The position numbers and the translations under genes are program-made. From Desulfobacteraceae bacterium (GTDB lineage Bacteria; Desulfobacterota; Desulfobacteria; Desulfobacterales; Desulfosalsimonadaceae), in the NCBI GenBank assembly GCA_003551985.1, contig PUOB01000389.1, positions 1 through 8,957 on the forward strand: a stretch of DNA of 8,957 nucleotides, in the 5' to 3' direction. The notes beneath the pieces are model-generated. The model had not been told where the DNA came from. It worked only from the letters and a program-made list of their open reading frames with translations, and did not search any database. Of the stretch, positions 1 to 5,812 are shown piece after piece (position 1 is the stretch's first letter; each line of letters starts with the position of its first letter).

Positions 1-800
1 CAAAACACCTTGTTGGTGGTTTCAAACCATTCCACCTGCTCGGCGATTTTTCTTTCGATTTCCTCGATCACGTCACTTTCAAGCCGCCAGTCCTTGAACA
101 ACTCAAATATTTTACGGTTGCGGCGGCGAATGGAACGCGTGACCCGGCGCTGTTCATCAGCAGGCATATCCTCTGAAAACAACCGTTCACGAAGATGCTG
201 ATTTTCGGCATCAATGGCTTTGATCCGGTCGATTGTTTCGAGAAATTTTTCAATCTGGATGGATTCATCGACGATGGTGTCGCCTTCGTCAATATCGCGC
301 AGCACATGCTTGGGACGCAAAGTGCCGGCCGCAATCTGTTCACCGAGATTGATAATGCTGTCCACGCCCAGGGTGGATTCCAGCATTGATTTTAAAACCT
401 CCTGCTCCCCGAACTCGATCTTCTTGGCGATTTCAACCTCGCCTTCCCTCGAAAGCAGGGTCACCATGCCCATTTCCCGCAGATACATTTTAACCGGATC
501 ATTGACGGATTGAAATGTAGACGCCTCTTCAACTTCAGCAGGCTCAGCCGCATTGTCGCTGGCGCCCTTCTTGGATCTCGACGATTCGCTCTTTTTCTTC
601 TGAACCACCTCGATATCCAGATCGTCGAACCACATCAGCGTTTCATCGATCTGTTCAGGCGACATCATTTCCTCGGGCAGCGCCTCGCTGATCTGGTCAT
701 AGGTCAGGTATCCCTGCGCTTTCCCCTTTGAGACCAGCTCATTGAATTTTTCTTTTTCGGCGCCCTGTTCTTCCGCCTTTTTTGTGGATTTTTTTGCCAT
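1..800 (-). CDS. rpoD: RNA polymerase primary sigma factor RpoD (sigma-70), 5' part; 3' end outside window
   Basis: This is the N-terminal 266 residues of the housekeeping sigma factor, which directs core RNA polymerase to most promoters. The start is ATG at 798-800, with AGGAGG 8 bases upstream (809-814). After a short Lys-rich head (MAKKSTKKAEE), residues about 18-62 match region 1.1, which keeps free sigma off DNA (FNELVSKGKAQGYLTYDQI, then an acidic stretch with FDDLDIEVV). A Lys/Ser/Ala/Glu linker leads to region 1.2, starting at NDPVKMYLREMG and continuing through LLSREGEVEIAKKIE. The remainder is the charged, mostly helical non-conserved region of group 1 sigmas. Regions 2-4 (core, -10 and -35 binding) lie beyond the left edge, so completeness cannot be judged. 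It sits 57 bp downstream of dnaG, as in the classical macromolecular-synthesis operon. Region 1.1 plus linkage to dnaG argues for the primary sigma rather than an alternative one. Confidence 0.95.
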   Translation of the reverse strand, partial: MAKKSTKKAEEQGAEKEKFNELVSKGKAQGYLTYDQISEALPEEMMSPEQIDETLMWFDDLDIEVVQKKKSESSRSKKGASDNAAEPAEVEEASTFQSVNDPVKMYLREMGMVTLLSREGEVEIAKKIEFGEQEVLKSMLESTLGVDSIINLGEQIAAGTLRPKHVLRDIDEGDTIVDESIQIEKFLETIDRIKAIDAENQHLRERLFSEDMPADEQRRVTRSIRRRNRKIFELFKDWRLESDVIEEIERKIAEQVEWFETTNKVF

Positions 801-808
801 TGAACAAG

Positions 809-817
809 CCTCCTCCT
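809..817 (-). promoter_or_regulatory. Strong ribosome binding site of rpoD
   Basis: On the minus strand the sequence AGGAGGAGG ends 8 bases before the rpoD ATG. It is a near-perfect match to the 16S rRNA tail and fixes the start codon. Confidence 0.8.
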
Positions 818-824
818 GGTATAA

Positions 825-830
825 ATTATA
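825..830 (-). promoter_or_regulatory. Possible -10 box of an rpoD-proximal promoter
   Basis: A perfect TATAAT directly preceded by TG lies in the dnaG-rpoD gap on the minus strand. A start about 7 bases downstream would give a very short leader carrying the rpoD ribosome binding site. No good -35 hexamer sits 16-18 bases upstream (ATAACC at 17), so this is only a candidate for a separate rpoD promoter. Confidence 0.3.
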
Positions 831-842
831 CAGAACGGACAT

Positions 843-869
843 TTTCCGGTTATTTTGTTATTTCCGGTT
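843..869 (-). repeat. Direct repeat AACCGGAAA, two copies, period 18 bp
   Basis: On the minus strand AACCGGAAA occurs at 861-869 (the last codons of dnaG) and again at 843-851, exactly 18 bp apart, just upstream of the rpoD TATAAT box. The spacing would put both copies on nearly the same DNA face. It could be a binding site or chance; nothing else supports a role. Confidence 0.35.
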
Positions 870-2603
870 TGCCATCTGGTTTTGTCTTTCATTTAAAAGC
901 TTTATGACAAGACCTTGATCACCGCTTTGCTCGGCTGCACGGATGCGGTCGAGCAGGTCGTTTTTTCGGCGGCTCTTGGCCTTGAAAAACTGGGACAGCA
1001 GCATATGGCAGCTCTGGTCTTCCCACAGCGCATCGTCAATGCATAGTGATGCAACAAGCTGGCGCTGACTTTCATCCTCCAGGCGATTTATAAATTCCGC
1101 GACGCCGCCAACCTCGTGGGGGTATATTCCCAGTATACGCTCACCGATTGTTTTCAAACGGATGTCTTCAAAATATTCGAGTACGTCTTGTTTCCGGATC
1201 TCCTCTATAATGCCGGGATATTGAAGCATCATGGCGACAACCCGGGATTCGAAACGATCAATCGCCGATGGCTTATGGGGCGTCCGGTTATCCACGGCTT
1301 TGGGTTTATCCTGCGCCTGCGCCACTTTCTCCAGGATCGTGGTTTCGTCAACGCCTAGCTTCTCGGCGAGATATTGAATATATATTGATCTTGCCGTACT
1401 GTCCGTGATCTGCGCCAAAGGCTGGGACATTTCCGTTATTATACGAATCTTCCCTTCAATGGAAAGGCCGTTGCGATCGATTGCGGACTGCACCTGGAAA
1501 TCAACCAATCCCAAGGCTTTTTCTGCGATTTTAAAGAACGCATCCGCACCCTGCTCAAACAGCAATGAGTCCGGGTCGTGACCTTCGGGCAAAAGCACTA
1601 CGGCCGCTTCCATCCCCTCGTCCATGAATATGCCGGTGGTCCTGTGGGCCGCCTTGATCCCTGCCTCGTCGGAATCAAACACCAGAAAGGCTTTTTTCGC
1701 ATACCCCTTGAGGCGGCGGACATGATCACGGGTCAAAGACGTGCCCAAAGTCGCCACGGCATTGCCGATGCCGAACTGGTGCATCGTAAGCAGGTCAAAA
1801 TACCCCTCAACGACAAACACAACCTGTTCCCGGCGGCATTGTTCCCTTGCCGCGTGCAGGCCGTAGAGGATGCGCCGCTTGTTATAAACAGGCGTTTCAG
1901 GGGAGTTGAGGTATTTGGGCTTGGCATCGTCGAGCACCCTGCCGCCGAATCCGACCACCTGGCTGGTGGTGTCAAAAATCGGAAAAACAATCCGGTTTCG
2001 GAACCGGTCATAATATCCGTTTTTGGACCGCGGGATGACAAGACCCGCTTTTTCAGCCATGGCCATGGGTATTCCGGATCGATTCAAAAATGTTGCCAGA
2101 CCGTCCCATTCGGCCGGTGCGAACCCCAACCCGAAGTTGTCCACCAGCGCCCGTCGGATGTTTCTTCCCTTAAGGTAACGCCGGGCCTCCACGCCTTCAG
2201 CACTTTTCAGGAGTTTGTCCATGTAAAAGGCCATGGCTTTTCGGTTGATGTCAAGCAGGCGTTCTCGTTGGGATGCTTGTATTTTTTCCTGGTCGGTCAT
2301 CCGGCGGGACGGCAACGGAATACTGTATTGCCTGGAAAGGGTTTCCACGGCTTCAGGAAAGCTCATGTTTTCGTAAAACATCAAAAAATTAAAAACATTG
2401 CCGCCCGTACCGCAACCGAAACAATGAAATATCTGCTTTGAGGGACTGACGGTAAAAGAGGGCGTTTTTTCTGTATGAAAAGGGCAAAGCCCGGTATAAT
2501 CCTTACCCGATTTTTTCAATTGAACGCGCGAGGAGATAACGTCCACTATATCCGCAGCATTCTTGATCTCTGTGAGCTTGTCTTCAGGAACGTGCAGGGA
2601 CAA
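858..2603 (-). CDS. dnaG: DNA primase DnaG
   Basis: DnaG makes the RNA primers that start replication and is recruited by the DnaB helicase. The predicted protein is 581 residues, the family's usual length. The N-terminal zinc-binding domain has its CHC2 ligands at Cys40, His43, Cys61 and Cys64 (CPFHTEKTPSF, then FHCFGCGTGG). The catalytic core follows, with the basic motif GFGGRVLDDAKPKYLNSPET around residues 215-235. The Toprim domain shows its metal-binding acidic residues in VVEGYFDLL (about 263-271) and FDSDEAG (about 307-313). The last 140 residues or so match the helicase-binding domain. The start is TTG at 2601-2603, chosen because GGAGG (2612-2616) lies 8 bases upstream and the protein begins where the family does. 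It is followed by rpoD after 57 bp. Upstream is hisA rather than the rpsU seen in many proteobacteria. Confidence 0.97.
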   Translation of the reverse strand: MSLHVPEDKLTEIKNAADIVDVISSRVQLKKSGKDYTGLCPFHTEKTPSFTVSPSKQIFHCFGCGTGGNVFNFLMFYENMSFPEAVETLSRQYSIPLPSRRMTDQEKIQASQRERLLDINRKAMAFYMDKLLKSAEGVEARRYLKGRNIRRALVDNFGLGFAPAEWDGLATFLNRSGIPMAMAEKAGLVIPRSKNGYYDRFRNRIVFPIFDTTSQVVGFGGRVLDDAKPKYLNSPETPVYNKRRILYGLHAAREQCRREQVVFVVEGYFDLLTMHQFGIGNAVATLGTSLTRDHVRRLKGYAKKAFLVFDSDEAGIKAAHRTTGIFMDEGMEAAVVLLPEGHDPDSLLFEQGADAFFKIAEKALGLVDFQVQSAIDRNGLSIEGKIRIITEMSQPLAQITDSTARSIYIQYLAEKLGVDETTILEKVAQAQDKPKAVDNRTPHKPSAIDRFESRVVAMMLQYPGIIEEIRKQDVLEYFEDIRLKTIGERILGIYPHEVGGVAEFINRLEDESQRQLVASLCIDDALWEDQSCHMLLSQFFKAKSRRKNDLLDRIRAAEQSGDQGLVIKLLNERQNQMANRK

Positions 2604-2611
2604 CCAGCTTA

Positions 2612-2616
2612 CCTCC
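2612..2616 (-). promoter_or_regulatory. Ribosome binding site that supports a TTG start for dnaG
   Basis: GGAGG on the minus strand sits 8 bases before TTG at 2601-2603. No in-frame ATG is available near the expected N-terminus, so this site decides the start. Confidence 0.7.
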
Positions 2617-2652
2617 GGTATCCTACCAAAAATTCATTCTGGCTGGAAATTT

Positions 2653-2680
2653 CCGGATATTATATTCTTCATAATTCCGG
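2653..2680 (-). promoter_or_regulatory. Candidate dnaG promoter -10 box inside an inverted repeat
   Basis: In the 178-bp hisA-dnaG gap the minus strand carries a perfect TATAAT at 2659-2664, about 55 bases before the dnaG start. The nearest -35-like hexamer is TTGAAA, with a 20-bp spacer that is longer than optimal. The box lies in a dyad, CCGGAATTAT and ATAATATCCGG, whose arms match except for one inserted base and are separated by 7 bp. A perfect GGAAATTTCC palindrome (2645-2654) touches its downstream edge. A repressor or other regulator could bind here, but no protein can be named. Confidence 0.4.
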
Positions 2681-2772
2681 CAATTTTCAAAAACTTGCGG
2701 ATAATGGACGCTACCGCCTGCAATCCATCATGGCTAAACCGAATTAATATAATGCACACTGAAATTTTTGTC

Positions 2773-2791
2773 AAACCGGTTTTACCGGTTT
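2773..2791 (-). terminator. Hairpin overlapping the hisA stop codon
   Basis: AAACCGGT and ACCGGTTT form a perfect 8-bp stem around a 3-base loop, and the hisA TAA lies inside it. On the minus strand the stem is followed by GACAAAAATTTC rather than a clean T tract, so termination would be weak. On the plus strand five T residues overlap and follow the stem, but no plus-strand gene ends here. It may be a partial terminator or an RNA-end stabiliser between hisA and dnaG. Confidence 0.4.
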
Positions 2792-3510
2792 TTCAGCCAG
2801 GCCAATGCCGTCTTCAAATCCAGGCTGCCGTCGTAAATGGCCCTTCCCGTTATGACCCCTACAACGCCGTCGGCTTCCAGCGGGACAAGGTTTTCAATAT
2901 CCGCCATTGAAGAAACCCCGCCCGAGGCGACCACATCGATATTGACGGCCATGGCCAATTGACGGGTCGCTTCAATATTCGGGCCGCTTCTCATTCCGTC
3001 CCTTTCGATATCGGTGAAGTTTATGGCGGCAACACCGATGTCCTCGAATTGCTTGCCCAACTCGACCGCGGAAACGCCGGTCGTTTGGGTCCAGCCTTCG
3101 ATGGCGACCATGCCGTTTCTTGCATCGATGCCAACGACGATCCTTCCCGGCCACTCGTTGCACGCGCTTTTTACCAAAGCCGGGTTATTGACGGCCTCGC
3201 TGCCGATAACCACCCGGTCAATACCCAGATCAAAGTATATGCGGATGGTTTCGGTGCTGCGCACACCGCCCCCCACCTGTATGGGAATGTCGACCCGCTC
3301 CGCAATCCGTCGTATGGCGTCAAGATTTCCGGGGCGCTTTTCAATCGCCCCGTCAAGATCCACCACGTGCAGGCGTTCGGCACCTTCCGATTCCCACCGG
3401 AGGGCCATGGCGGACGGATCATCGGAAAAAACGGTTTCCTTGTCCATTTCGCCCTGGAGGAGTCGGACGCAGCGCCCCTGTTTTATATCTATTGCGGGAA
3501 TGATGATCAT
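2782..3510 (-). CDS. hisA: Phosphoribosylformimino-5-aminoimidazole carboxamide ribotide isomerase HisA
   Basis: HisA catalyses the fourth step of histidine biosynthesis, the Amadori rearrangement of ProFAR to PRFAR, in the cytoplasm. The predicted 242 residues are full length for this (beta/alpha)8 barrel. The first strand is MIIIPAIDIKQGRCVRL with catalytic Asp8. The second catalytic Asp is in GRIVVGIDARNG (about residue 129). The two half-barrel phosphate-binding loops appear as IQVGGGVRS and VVASGGVSS, and FTDIERDGMRSGPN matches the conserved loop after strand 6. The start is ATG with GGAGA 5 bases upstream (3516-3520). It lies 23 bp after hisB, so the two are probably cotranscribed. Presence of both catalytic Asp residues and the IEGW motif favours HisA over its paralogue HisF. 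The related bifunctional PriA of actinobacteria is unlikely here. Confidence 0.96.
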   Translation of the reverse strand: MIIIPAIDIKQGRCVRLLQGEMDKETVFSDDPSAMALRWESEGAERLHVVDLDGAIEKRPGNLDAIRRIAERVDIPIQVGGGVRSTETIRIYFDLGIDRVVIGSEAVNNPALVKSACNEWPGRIVVGIDARNGMVAIEGWTQTTGVSAVELGKQFEDIGVAAINFTDIERDGMRSGPNIEATRQLAMAVNIDVVASGGVSSMADIENLVPLEADGVVGVITGRAIYDGSLDLKTALAWLKNR

Positions 3511-3533
3511 GCCTGTCTCCGATTGATCAGAAA

Positions 3534-4121
3534 TTATAGTTTTCCCTTTGAAGAGTGTACGTCGGAAATACGCGAATCCAGCCGGGTGGCAGCGTCGAGG
3601 GACCTGGCAAAAGACTTGAAAACCGATTCGGTGACGTGGTGGTCGTTTTCGCCATATTCCACGTGGATGTGCAGGTTCATCGCGGCTTCCATTGAAATCG
3701 CCCTGAAGAATTCCTTTGCAAGGTGGATGTTGAAGCCGCTATCGGACATGATCGTATCGGGCAATCGGTAAACCAGAAAAGGCCTGCCGGACAAATCAAT
3801 CGCCGCAGCGCTTATGGCATCATCCATGGGGGTAACGGCATACCCGTAGCGGACGATCCCTTTTTTGTCGCCAAGAGCGGATTTAATGGCCCCGCCGATT
3901 ACGATGCCCACGTCCTCAACGGTATGATGATAATCCACATGGGTGTCTCCGGCGGCTTTCAGCGTTAAATCAAAAAACCCATGAACGGCAAAAAGCGCAA
4001 GCATATGATCAAAAAACCCGATTCCGGTTGAAATATCGTGTCCGCCGGCACCATCGATATTTAAATTTATTATAATTTCAGTTTCTTTTGTTTTTCTTTC
4101 AAGATTTGCAGTCCGTTGCAT
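3534..4121 (-). CDS. hisB: Imidazoleglycerol-phosphate dehydratase HisB
   Basis: HisB dehydrates imidazole glycerol phosphate to imidazole acetol phosphate, the sixth step of histidine synthesis. The predicted 195 residues match the monofunctional enzyme; the N-terminal phosphatase half of the enterobacterial fusion is absent. The Mn-binding His/Glu motifs are all present: GFFDHMLALFAVHG, DTHVDYHHTVEDVG, LHIHVEYGENDHHVTESVFK and the FARSLD tail. The frame stays open to an ATG at 4239-4241, giving 40 extra residues, but the ATG at 4119-4121 (MQRTANLERKT) is preferred. It has AGGA 9 bases upstream, fits the family N-terminus, and the distal ATG coincides with the predicted transcription start. 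Gene order hisB-hisA lacks the hisH that often sits between them. Confidence 0.96.
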   Translation of the reverse strand: MQRTANLERKTKETEIIINLNIDGAGGHDISTGIGFFDHMLALFAVHGFFDLTLKAAGDTHVDYHHTVEDVGIVIGGAIKSALGDKKGIVRYGYAVTPMDDAISAAAIDLSGRPFLVYRLPDTIMSDSGFNIHLAKEFFRAISMEAAMNLHIHVEYGENDHHVTESVFKSFARSLDAATRLDSRISDVHSSKGKL

Positions 4122-4243
4122 TATCTTCATTCCTGACTGTTTGTCTGCATGTGAGTATGGGTCATTAAGAAAAGCTGGGCTTTGTCGATGGGTTATGAGG
4201 CGCGAATCATACCGGTTGCCGGAAAAAGCATTGGACAACATAC

Positions 4244-4272
4244 CTTATACCCGGCTTGCAGTCGCTTGTCAA
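4244..4272 (-). promoter_or_regulatory. Sigma-70 promoter of hisB-hisA
   Basis: On the minus strand TTGACA (4267-4272), a 17-bp spacer and TATAAG (4244-4249) make a near-consensus housekeeping promoter. The predicted start near 4237 leaves a leader of about 115 bases before hisB. The leader has no run of His codons and no obvious attenuator, so classical his leader-peptide control is not supported. Confidence 0.75.
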
Positions 4273-4355
4273 GAAAACAGAACCCCTCTAAACAGCAAGA
4301 AATCGTGTTATTGTTGAATACCTTTTTTCCAGTACTGCTTATAAACATACAATAA

Positions 4356-4399
4356 GGCGCAATAACCGACAGTCAAGGATCCACGGCATTATTTGCGCC
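4356..4399 (-). terminator. Long imperfect hairpin downstream of the DUF2177 gene
   Basis: GGCGCAATAA (4356-4365) pairs with TTATTTGCGCC (4389-4399) with one bulged base. Inside it CCG (4366-4368) pairs with CGG (4384-4386). The structure begins 24 bases after the DUF2177 stop in the direction of transcription. The downstream sequence is T-rich (TTATTGTATGTTTAT) but not a clean U tract. It most likely ends or protects the DUF2177 transcript and separates it from the hisB promoter. Confidence 0.5.
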
Positions 4400-4422
4400 G
4401 CCTGTCTCCGTCGGGCCGAAGC

Positions 4423-4872
4423 TTAAAAACCGGGCGGCGACAGTATCTCCGTTCGGGAAAGATAAAACACATAGATGCCGGCCAGGAGGCCCTGCAAGGT
4501 TCCCCATGCGATATCCACCACGGTGATGGATACCGGATACCCTCTTATAAATGACAGGTTGGTCAGGTCATATGTACAATAGAGAACAAACCCGGAAAAG
4601 GCGCCTATGCCGACGGCAACAACCAGGCGCGGGTCCACCATGATCCCAAGTGAAATAAAGACCGCAAGGCCGGTTGCAATGATTGCCTGGGCAAGGATGC
4701 CAGCGGGCAGGTTGAACACGATTCGCCCGCTTTCAACGGACGCCAGGTAGCTCATGTGCCTGAAATACAAGTTTTTTGCGATAACAGCGAGCCATATCAT
4801 ATCGAGCAGGATGAAGATGACAACCGATATTCCGGCCACCTTGAAAAACGCAGGGGAAAAAAAATAGTCCAT
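4423..4872 (-). CDS. DUF2177 family small integral membrane protein
   Basis: The predicted protein has 149 residues and about four membrane segments: roughly 5-27, 45-67, 71-93 and 108-133. It matches the DUF2177 (COG4852) pattern by eye: an early DMIWLAVIAKNLY motif, YCTYDLTNLSFIRGYP in the third quarter, and VDIAWGTLQG before the last helix. The family's biochemical function is unknown. The start is ATG at 4870-4872, with AAGGA 9 bases upstream; the longer open frame upstream has no comparable site and is not hydrophobic. It is divergent from the DUF1295-FAD oxidase-DUF1365 operon and shares a 133-bp control region with it. DUF2177 genes recur beside CFA-type methyltransferase and COG2907 genes in other bacteria, so a role in the same membrane-lipid process is a reasonable inference. 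The conserved Asp residues within helices could be functional. Confidence 0.85.
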   Translation of the reverse strand: MDYFFSPAFFKVAGISVVIFILLDMIWLAVIAKNLYFRHMSYLASVESGRIVFNLPAGILAQAIIATGLAVFISLGIMVDPRLVVAVGIGAFSGFVLYCTYDLTNLSFIRGYPVSITVVDIAWGTLQGLLAGIYVFYLSRTEILSPPGF

Positions 4873-4920
4873 TTTTCGGTTTCCTTTTTTTATGGTTAAT
4901 TCGAGTGTTATGATTACTTT

Positions 4921-4949
4921 AAAATAAACGCGGCGTGCGTCTTTTTCAA
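4921..4949 (-). promoter_or_regulatory. Candidate promoter of the DUF2177 gene
   Basis: On the minus strand TTGAAA (4944-4949), a 17-bp spacer and TATTTT (4921-4926) resemble a sigma-70 promoter. It would give a leader of about 40 bases carrying the AAGGA ribosome binding site. The -35 box overlaps the palindrome at 4948-4957. Confidence 0.5.
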
Positions 4950-4957
4950 GACGTCTT
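4938..4957. promoter_or_regulatory. Operator-like palindromes in the divergent control region
   Basis: AAGACGTCTT (4948-4957) is a perfect 10-bp palindrome. Its AAGACG half also pairs with CGTCTT at 4938-4943 across a TTTC loop, giving three related half-sites in 20 bp. The cluster overlaps the -35 box of the DUF2177 promoter and lies about 50 bp before the DUF1295 start, where a shared regulator of both directions would bind. The regulator is not in this window. Confidence 0.4.
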
Positions 4958-5005
4958 ATATTGTGCGACCGCCAGTGGAAGAAGACAGAGAATGAAAGGC
5001 CCGAT

Positions 5006-5800
5006 ATGGACACGATTGTTTTATTTGCCATAAATCTGGCTGCGGTTGCGGGATTTATGTCAGCCGGCTGGCTCATCAGCCTGCTGCTCAAAAATGCCGC
5101 CATTGCCGACGCCTTGTGGGGGCTGGGCTTCGTGCTCGTTGCCTGGCTGACGTTTTTCCAGGCGGACGGCTTTTTCCAGCGGAAGCTTCTGCTTGCCCTG
5201 CTGGTTACCATCTGGGGCCTGCGCCTGTTTCTCCATATTGCCGCACGCAGCCGGGGAAAAGGCGAGGATCCCCGGTATGCCGCGTGGCGGGCGCAATACG
5301 GACAGCGGTTCTGGCTGGTGAGCCTCTACAAGGTATTTTTGATACAGGCACTTTTTCTCTGGGTCATTGCCATCGGCGTTCAGTACGGCCAGGTTGCCGA
5401 AACGCCCGCCCGACTGACATGGCTGGATGCAGCCGGTCTTGGACTCTGGCTTGCCGGTATCATCATCGAGTCCGTGGCGGATTACCAGTTGAAACGCTTT
5501 CTTGAGAACCCTGAAAACCGGGGCCGGGTGATGAATCGCGGCCTCTGGCGCTACAGCCGGCACCCCAACTATTTCGGCGAATCCCTTGTATGGTGGGGAA
5601 TATTTGTTATAGTGGTTTCGGCGCCATGGGGATTTTTGACCATTGTCAGCCCGGTGGTGATTACTTATACCCTCTTGCGACTGACCGGGGTGACGCTCAT
5701 GGAGCAGACCGAGTTTTCCGACAACCCGGAATACCAGGCATACATCCGGCGGACCAGCGCGTTTGTGCCCTGGTTTCCAAAAACTCGCCATCAGAAATGA
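5006..5800 (+). CDS. DUF1295 family membrane protein, steroid 5-alpha-reductase-like
   Basis: The predicted protein has 264 residues and is mostly hydrophobic, with about six or seven membrane segments. It matches DUF1295 (COG3752), related in fold to steroid 5-alpha reductase and isoprenylcysteine methyltransferase. Visible hallmarks are AIADALWGLGFV near residue 32, the loop RSRGKGEDPRYAAWRAQYG (about 81-99), and the C-terminal signature GLWRYSRHPNYFGESLVWWG (about 179-198). The last of these matches the NAD(P)H- or SAM-binding region of the superfamily. The start is ATG at 5006-5008, with AAAGG 6 bases upstream; the alternative TTG at 4961 adds a polar tail and lacks a site. It is the first gene of a plus-strand operon; the next gene starts 12 bp after its stop. 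Reduction of a lipid C=C bond is a plausible role by fold, but the substrate is unknown. Confidence 0.88.
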   Translation: MDTIVLFAINLAAVAGFMSAGWLISLLLKNAAIADALWGLGFVLVAWLTFFQADGFFQRKLLLALLVTIWGLRLFLHIAARSRGKGEDPRYAAWRAQYGQRFWLVSLYKVFLIQALFLWVIAIGVQYGQVAETPARLTWLDAAGLGLWLAGIIIESVADYQLKRFLENPENRGRVMNRGLWRYSRHPNYFGESLVWWGIFVIVVSAPWGFLTIVSPVVITYTLLRLTGVTLMEQTEFSDNPEYQAYIRRTSAFVPWFPKTRHQK

Positions 5801-5804
5801 GGAG
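5799..5804 (+). promoter_or_regulatory. Ribosome binding site of the FAD oxidoreductase overlapping the previous stop codon
   Basis: GAGGAG begins inside the TGA of the DUF1295 gene and ends 8 bases before ATG at 5813, which favours coupled translation of the two genes. Confidence 0.7.
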
Positions 5805-5812
5805 CTGGCATA

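Larger units (their letters stand above)
4122..4422. other. Intergenic region between hisB and the DUF2177 gene
   Basis: This 301-bp stretch carries no convincing gene. It holds the hisB leader (4122-4237), the hisB promoter (4244-4272), an AT-rich segment (4273-4355), and a long hairpin (4356-4399) just after the DUF2177 stop codon. Confidence 0.7.

Noticed and set aside
1578..2441. Long plus-strand open frame (287 codons) opposite dnaG
   Set aside because: It lies wholly antisense to well-conserved primase sequence, has no recognisable domain and no ribosome binding site; it is a codon-bias shadow.
2959..3771. Plus-strand open frame (270 codons) opposite hisA and the end of hisB
   Set aside because: It covers two unambiguous his genes in antisense and has no family resemblance.
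4122..4237. Histidine leader-peptide attenuator before hisB
   Set aside because: No short frame with a run of His codons and no terminator/antiterminator pair could be found in the leader.
4345..4378. Second minus-strand promoter (TTGACT with a downstream TATTGT-like box)
   Set aside because: The -10 match and spacing are poor, and it falls within the hairpin loop; the hisB promoter at 4244-4272 is far better.
4873..5005. RpoE/ChrR-type (singlet-oxygen sigma) promoter upstream of the lipid operon
   Set aside because: Related clusters are controlled this way in alphaproteobacteria, and a TGATT occurs near 4910. No matching -10 element lies at the required distance, and no rpoE or chrR gene is in the window.
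4873..5211. N-terminal extension of the DUF2177 frame
   Set aside because: The upstream part crosses the control region and runs antisense to the DUF1295 start. It is polar and unlike the family; ATG at 4872 with a good ribosome binding site is preferred.
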